From an uncultured Fretibacterium sp. (GTDB lineage Bacteria; Synergistota; Synergistia; Synergistales; Aminobacteriaceae): a stretch of DNA of 8,882 bases. Where the stretch lies: the NCBI GenBank assembly GCA_937915835.1, contig CALGHA010000130.1, positions 1 to 8,882 on the forward strand, given 5' to 3'. Positions 5,995 to 8,882 of this stretch are shown here, one piece after another. Positions within the stretch are counted from its first letter, which is position 1; each line of letters opens with the position of its first letter. Under the pieces are notes generated by a model, which made no database searches, had not been told where the DNA came from, and saw only the letters and a program-made list of their open reading frames with translations. The position numbers and the translations under genes were made by a program.

Positions 5995-7005
5995 GTGAAG
6001 AAATTTTTAGTTATGAGAATTTTTTGCGCGTTAATCCTCGTAATTGGCCTTGTGTCGAGTTCTGAAGGAGCGGCAATCCAAGTAACTCAACCGGCATTCG
6101 ACAACATGAGCTTTTACGTCTACAAAGTTAATGATAAGAATTTTCCGAGCGACATTTACGCGACTTATGATGATTATCTCGTTTACAGGAATTTCAAGAA
6201 AGTCTGGTATTACGCTTCATATGAGAATGGCAAGGCTGTAAAAACTGATTACGTCGTCGGTGCTGTTGTTCCGTCAGTAGTGAACATTAAAGCCTACAAG
6301 CCCTCGACTTCTTCCGTTGCTCCTGTTCTCAACACTGATAGGACTAATCCGCCGTTGCCGAAAATAAAAATCGTAAGTCGTTCAGCAGTTCCCGAAGTTT
6401 TGCCGGTTAAGCCTGCAATCCCTGCTCCAATTTCGATGCCGTCAAATCCCGGAAGCTCACGAGGAATTCCTGTTGGTCCTGCCCCTCAACAAGTTACAGT
6501 GCCTGGAAAATCTCAAGTTGTAACAAATCCTCCGAAAGTTACTGTGCCTGAAGTTTTGCCGGTTGATGACACTCCGAAATATGCGCGAGTTGTTTACATG
6601 CCGCCGTCGTCAGGACTTGAAGCGGGTAATAACACTTACACTTATTCCGGCCAATTCAATGACGATTGGACGCAGAACCCGAACTTTATGGCGATTTCAA
6701 AGTGGCAAAAGAGCGTAGACAGAATAGGCGTTCTCGACAGTCCGGCAATCCCCGTAGCATGGAAGGGAGATTATCCGGAAGTAATTTACGCTTGGACGGG
6801 CTTGCAATGGGAGCAGATTATTCCACGAGGGACGAGAGTGAACGCGGCGACGGCTTTACAACGAAACGTTTTCAAGCTGACACGGACAACATCAGCTTCA
6901 AGTTTACTTAATTGGACGATTGATGATACTCATGTTCTCTCACAATATGCCTTAATGTGGGGCTATGAATGGCTTGGACAAATTATTTTACGGAGGCAGT
7001 ATTAA
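5995..7005 (+). CDS. Exported protein of an unrecognised family, paralogue 1, with proline-rich linker
   Basis: This is a 336-residue protein. The GTG start is supported by AGGTGA at 5983-5988, 6 bases upstream; the in-frame ATG at 6013 has no such site. A signal peptide covers about residues 1-27 (cleavage near SEG-AA); Cys11 lies in the core without a lipobox. Residues 38-97 form block A (MSFYVYK, then VVGAVVPSVVNI). Residues 100-200 are a Pro/Val-rich linker in which VPEVLPV occurs twice (132-138 and 184-190), ending in VVYMPPSS. Residues 223-274 form block B with FMAI, VDRIGVL, PVAWKG and VIYAW. Residues 310-329 form block C (MWGYEWLGQI). All three blocks recur in the next gene in the same order. 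No catalytic motif is recognised. The aromatic-rich, beta-like blocks suggest a binding or structural envelope protein, which is inference. Two bases separate its TAA from the next ATG. Confidence 0.8.
   Translation: MKKFLVMRIFCALILVIGLVSSSEGAAIQVTQPAFDNMSFYVYKVNDKNFPSDIYATYDDYLVYRNFKKVWYYASYENGKAVKTDYVVGAVVPSVVNIKAYKPSTSSVAPVLNTDRTNPPLPKIKIVSRSAVPEVLPVKPAIPAPISMPSNPGSSRGIPVGPAPQQVTVPGKSQVVTNPPKVTVPEVLPVDDTPKYARVVYMPPSSGLEAGNNTYTYSGQFNDDWTQNPNFMAISKWQKSVDRIGVLDSPAIPVAWKGDYPEVIYAWTGLQWEQIIPRGTRVNAATALQRNVFKLTRTTSASSLLNWTIDDTHVLSQYALMWGYEWLGQIILRRQY
6394..6408 (+). repeat. 15-base direct repeat in proline-rich linker, copy 1
   Basis: GAAGTTTTGCCGGTT occurs identically at 6394-6408 and 6550-6564, 156 bases (52 codons) apart and in frame, coding the EVLPV of two VPEVLPV motifs. 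Flanking codons differ slightly. It suggests that the linker grew by duplication. Confidence 0.65.
6550..6564 (+). repeat. 15-base direct repeat in proline-rich linker, copy 2
   Basis: This is the second copy of the exact repeat at 6394-6408, within the second VPEVLPV motif, just before the linker reaches VVYMPP and the conserved block B. Confidence 0.65.
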
Positions 7006-7007
7006 TC

Positions 7008-7748
7008 ATGAAAAAATTTCTCACTGTGATATTTATGCTCGTTATGTTGAGCGCTCCGGCCAATGCGAAACTTTATGTTACTGAGCCGCTTTTAGTCCCT
7101 CAGTCGCCGTATGCTGGAATGACATTTTACGTCTACAAGCCTTATAACATGCCTAAAGATTGGTACGTAACTCTTGACGGTTATCCTGTGCACAAAAATT
7201 CCGACGGAACTTGGGTTTACGGAACTGCGGAAGGCCCGAACTTAGTTGCTACGAATTTCATTGTCGGCTCGATTATTCCATCAATGGCCGGCATTACAAA
7301 ATGGATAAGCGACGTACAAATCTCAGAATTGCGAAAAATTCCCAATCAAGAAATGCTTGAAGTCAGACAAAGAGCTTTTACCCGTTCGGAGATGGCGCGA
7401 GGCGAAAAGTATTCTACGTACATGCCCGATTGGACGTTCAGCCCGACTTTCATGGCAATTGGCAACTGGAAAGGCACGGTCGACAGAATAGGAGTGTTGA
7501 GCGATCCGAATGTTCCAGTCGCATGGAAGGGAAAAAGTCCTCAGGTAATTTATGCTTGGGTCGGTAATTCCTGGCATCAAGTCAACGTAAAATCTTCACT
7601 CAAGAATACGTTTTTATACGAACGCTCAAAGCTCCGGCGTTTAGTGAGGGATTCCGGCTTCAAGTGGTACGCTCAGGATATGCCGGTTCTAGCACAGCAA
7701 GCAAGAGCTTGGGGGTATTACTGGATGGGGGAAATCCAACAGCAATAA
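7008..7748 (+). CDS. Exported protein of an unrecognised family, paralogue 2, without the linker
   Basis: This is a 246-residue protein. The ATG at 7008-7010 is preceded by GGAGG (6992-6996) and begins a clear signal peptide with a textbook ANA cleavage site after residue 20. The frame is open further upstream, to 6969, but that overlaps the preceding gene and would place 13 residues before the signal peptide, so the longer start was refused. Block A is at about 38-95 (MTFYVYK, FIVGSIIPSMAGI), block B at 140-191 and block C at 222-243 (AWGYYWMGEI). Over block B I count 32 of 52 positions identical to paralogue 1, including the whole of VDRIGVL, PVAWKG and VIYAW. The proline-rich linker of paralogue 1 is replaced by a shorter charged segment (about 96-139). 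Function is unknown. As the last gene of the unit it is followed at once by a terminator. The pair probably arose by tandem duplication and may form a hetero-oligomer. Confidence 0.85.
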   Translation: MKKFLTVIFMLVMLSAPANAKLYVTEPLLVPQSPYAGMTFYVYKPYNMPKDWYVTLDGYPVHKNSDGTWVYGTAEGPNLVATNFIVGSIIPSMAGITKWISDVQISELRKIPNQEMLEVRQRAFTRSEMARGEKYSTYMPDWTFSPTFMAIGNWKGTVDRIGVLSDPNVPVAWKGKSPQVIYAWVGNSWHQVNVKSSLKNTFLYERSKLRRLVRDSGFKWYAQDMPVLAQQARAWGYYWMGEIQQQ

Positions 7749-7757
7749 AGATTTATC

Positions 7758-7791
7758 GGCCTCGTGTGGAAAATCGCACGGGGTCTTTTTT
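7758..7791 (+). terminator. Rho-independent terminator closing the five-gene unit
   Basis: A 10-bp stem, GGCCTCGTGT (7758-7767) with GCACGGGGTC (7776-7785), includes three G-T pairs and encloses an 8-base loop. It is followed by six Ts (7786-7791) and begins 10 bases after the last stop codon. Confidence 0.8.
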
Positions 7792-7817
7792 GCGGGGCTT
7801 TTACAGGCTGATATAAT
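7790..7817 (+). promoter_or_regulatory. Promoter of the DUF815-family ATPase gene
   Basis: A perfect TATAAT (7812-7817) lies 16 bases after TTGCGG (7790-7795). The first Ts of this -35 are the last Ts of the preceding terminator, so terminator and promoter are nested. The predicted leader is about 25 bases and carries GGGAGG before the ATG. Confidence 0.6.
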
Positions 7818-7849
7818 GCAAGAAATTTTATCAGGGAGGAATTTTTTGA

Positions 7850-8882
7850 ATGTGTGTATTACTCGCCTATGAAGCTCCAGCAGACAGCATGATTGTAAGA
7901 CTTAGTACAGCTTTTAGTAATGATGATACGTTAGAAATTCACATTTTATTTCATGAGTTAATCGCCCAAGCCTACGAGAATAATTACGCTTCCGGAAATA
8001 TCTGGCAGAATTACCTTACACATTTTATCTTGACTAACGAAAACTTTTTCTCTCTTGCCTGTGAACGTCGAGAGCCTCCGAAGGGATCATTGAGGGATAT
8101 TGCGCTGCGGGATTTTTCGGCGTTCATGAAGTTGTTCAATCTTGAGAATGAGCACATGAGCTATATAGACAATTTCATATCTGACGGCAATAACACTTCC
8201 CAAATATGTGAGATCAGCAAGGCAATTGCGGAGATGAAAACTCCTCAGAAAATTTTTGAGCTAGTTACGAATTTCTATAAGCGTCATGGTGCCGGAATAT
8301 TCGCGCTTAATCGGGCGTTCAGGTTTGAGGATGATGAATTTGTTCCGGTTGAGAATGTCGGAGATGTGAGACTTGATGACCTTGTAGGCTATGAGATACA
8401 GAAGCATGAATTAATCGCCAACACTGAAGCGTTTATTTCCGGGCGGCCTGCGAATAATGTCTTGCTTTACGGCGACGGTGGAACAGGAAAATCTACGAGC
8501 GTAAAAGCAATCTTGAACGAATATTTTGATAAGGGCCTGAGAGTTATAGAAGTCTACAAGCATCAATTCCGGGACATTCTGAAGATTACAGAGAGACTGC
8601 GAAAGAGAAATTACAAGTTCATAATCTTCATTGATGACCTATCATTTGAGGAGAACGAGAGCGAATATAAATATCTCAAGGCTATAATCGAGGGTGGAAT
8701 TGAGACGAGGCCGGAGAATATTTTGATTTACGCGACATCGAACCGGCGGCATATTGTCCGGGAAATCTGGAAGGATCGCGACGACATGGAACATAACGGG
8801 GATATTCACAGGTCAGACACTGTTGAGGAAAAATTATCATTGGCCTCACGGTTCGGGATATTAATAAATTACTCAACGCCGA
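7850..8882 (+). CDS. ATPase of the DUF815 family (AAA-type), 3' end outside window
   Basis: The ATG at 7850-7852 follows GGGAGG with a 10-base gap, and the frame stays open to the window end (344 residues seen). Residues 1 to about 165 form a helical N-terminal region without a recognised domain. The ATPase core follows: a lead-in RLDDLVGYEIQK (174-185), Walker A GDGGTGKS (208-215), Walker B FIIFIDDLSF (257-266), ALEGG-like region at 278-283, sensor-like ATSNRRH (295-301), and the family hallmark DIHRSDTVEEKLSLASRFG (318-336). This order and these motifs match the DUF815 ATPases common in bacteria, distant from DnaA/DnaC-like AAA proteins. They are thought to be cytosolic ATP-dependent remodelling or switch proteins; no reaction is established that I can name. 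Only the last part of the ATPase domain is missing. The gene has its own promoter and is separated from the five-gene unit by a terminator, so it is not part of that unit. Confidence 0.88.
   Translation, partial: MCVLLAYEAPADSMIVRLSTAFSNDDTLEIHILFHELIAQAYENNYASGNIWQNYLTHFILTNENFFSLACERREPPKGSLRDIALRDFSAFMKLFNLENEHMSYIDNFISDGNNTSQICEISKAIAEMKTPQKIFELVTNFYKRHGAGIFALNRAFRFEDDEFVPVENVGDVRLDDLVGYEIQKHELIANTEAFISGRPANNVLLYGDGGTGKSTSVKAILNEYFDKGLRVIEVYKHQFRDILKITERLRKRNYKFIIFIDDLSFEENESEYKYLKAIIEGGIETRPENILIYATSNRRHIVREIWKDRDDMEHNGDIHRSDTVEEKLSLASRFGILINYSTP

Noticed and set aside
6025..6027. Lipobox cysteine in paralogue 1 (Cys11)
   Set aside because: The Cys lies at the start of the hydrophobic core, with no L-x-[AG]-C pattern and with the core continuing after it.
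6969..7007. Longer start for paralogue 2
   Set aside because: It would overlap the previous gene and put 13 residues before a clear signal peptide; the ATG at 7008 has GGAGG upstream.
8682..8876. Minus-strand open frame inside the ATPase gene
   Set aside because: It lies opposite the strongly conserved DUF815 core (sensor and hallmark motifs) and has no supporting start signal.

Overview
The window looks like chromosomal DNA of a member of the Synergistota, probably a gut or rumen Synergistaceae. The main evidence is the C-terminal tail coded at 306-392 (a GGGCN motif, then a hydrophobic stretch, then KK), which matches the Synergist-CTERM sorting signal. That signal is known only from this phylum. 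The placement rests on this motif and on gene style, not on any database search. No mobile element, tRNA, rRNA or CRISPR array was seen.

Layout. (1) 1-392: the 3' end of a plus-strand surface protein, probably the lectin-like domain of a C1-family peptidase. Its sorting tail is cut off by an in-frame TGA. A terminator hairpin follows at 404-441. (2) 472-2306, minus strand: a secreted tannase/feruloyl-esterase-like alpha/beta hydrolase preceded by a small exported thioredoxin-like protein with a CPAC active site. (3) 2307-2464: a divergent promoter region with a 12-bp palindrome. (4) 2465-7748, plus strand: five genes packed with a 4-base overlap or gaps of at most 11 bases. They encode an unrecognised, apparently cytosolic 396-aa protein; an exported protein with a CsgG/FlgT-like look; an exported TPR protein with Lys/Ala/Pro-rich and VYxPPxP repeats; and two exported paralogues sharing an unrecognised domain. 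A good terminator closes the unit at 7758-7791. (5) 7850-8882: an ATPase of the DUF815 family, cut by the window end, with a promoter whose -35 touches the T-tract of the preceding terminator.

The five-gene unit is the best candidate for an undescribed system. Four consecutive products carry signal peptides, gene order is tight enough for translational coupling, and two neighbouring proteins share short proline motifs. I would call it a cell-envelope system of unknown function. A role in envelope assembly is inference from the FlgT-like and TPR parts, not something the sequence proves. The tannase and thioredoxin genes are separately promoted, and nothing ties them functionally to the five-gene unit.
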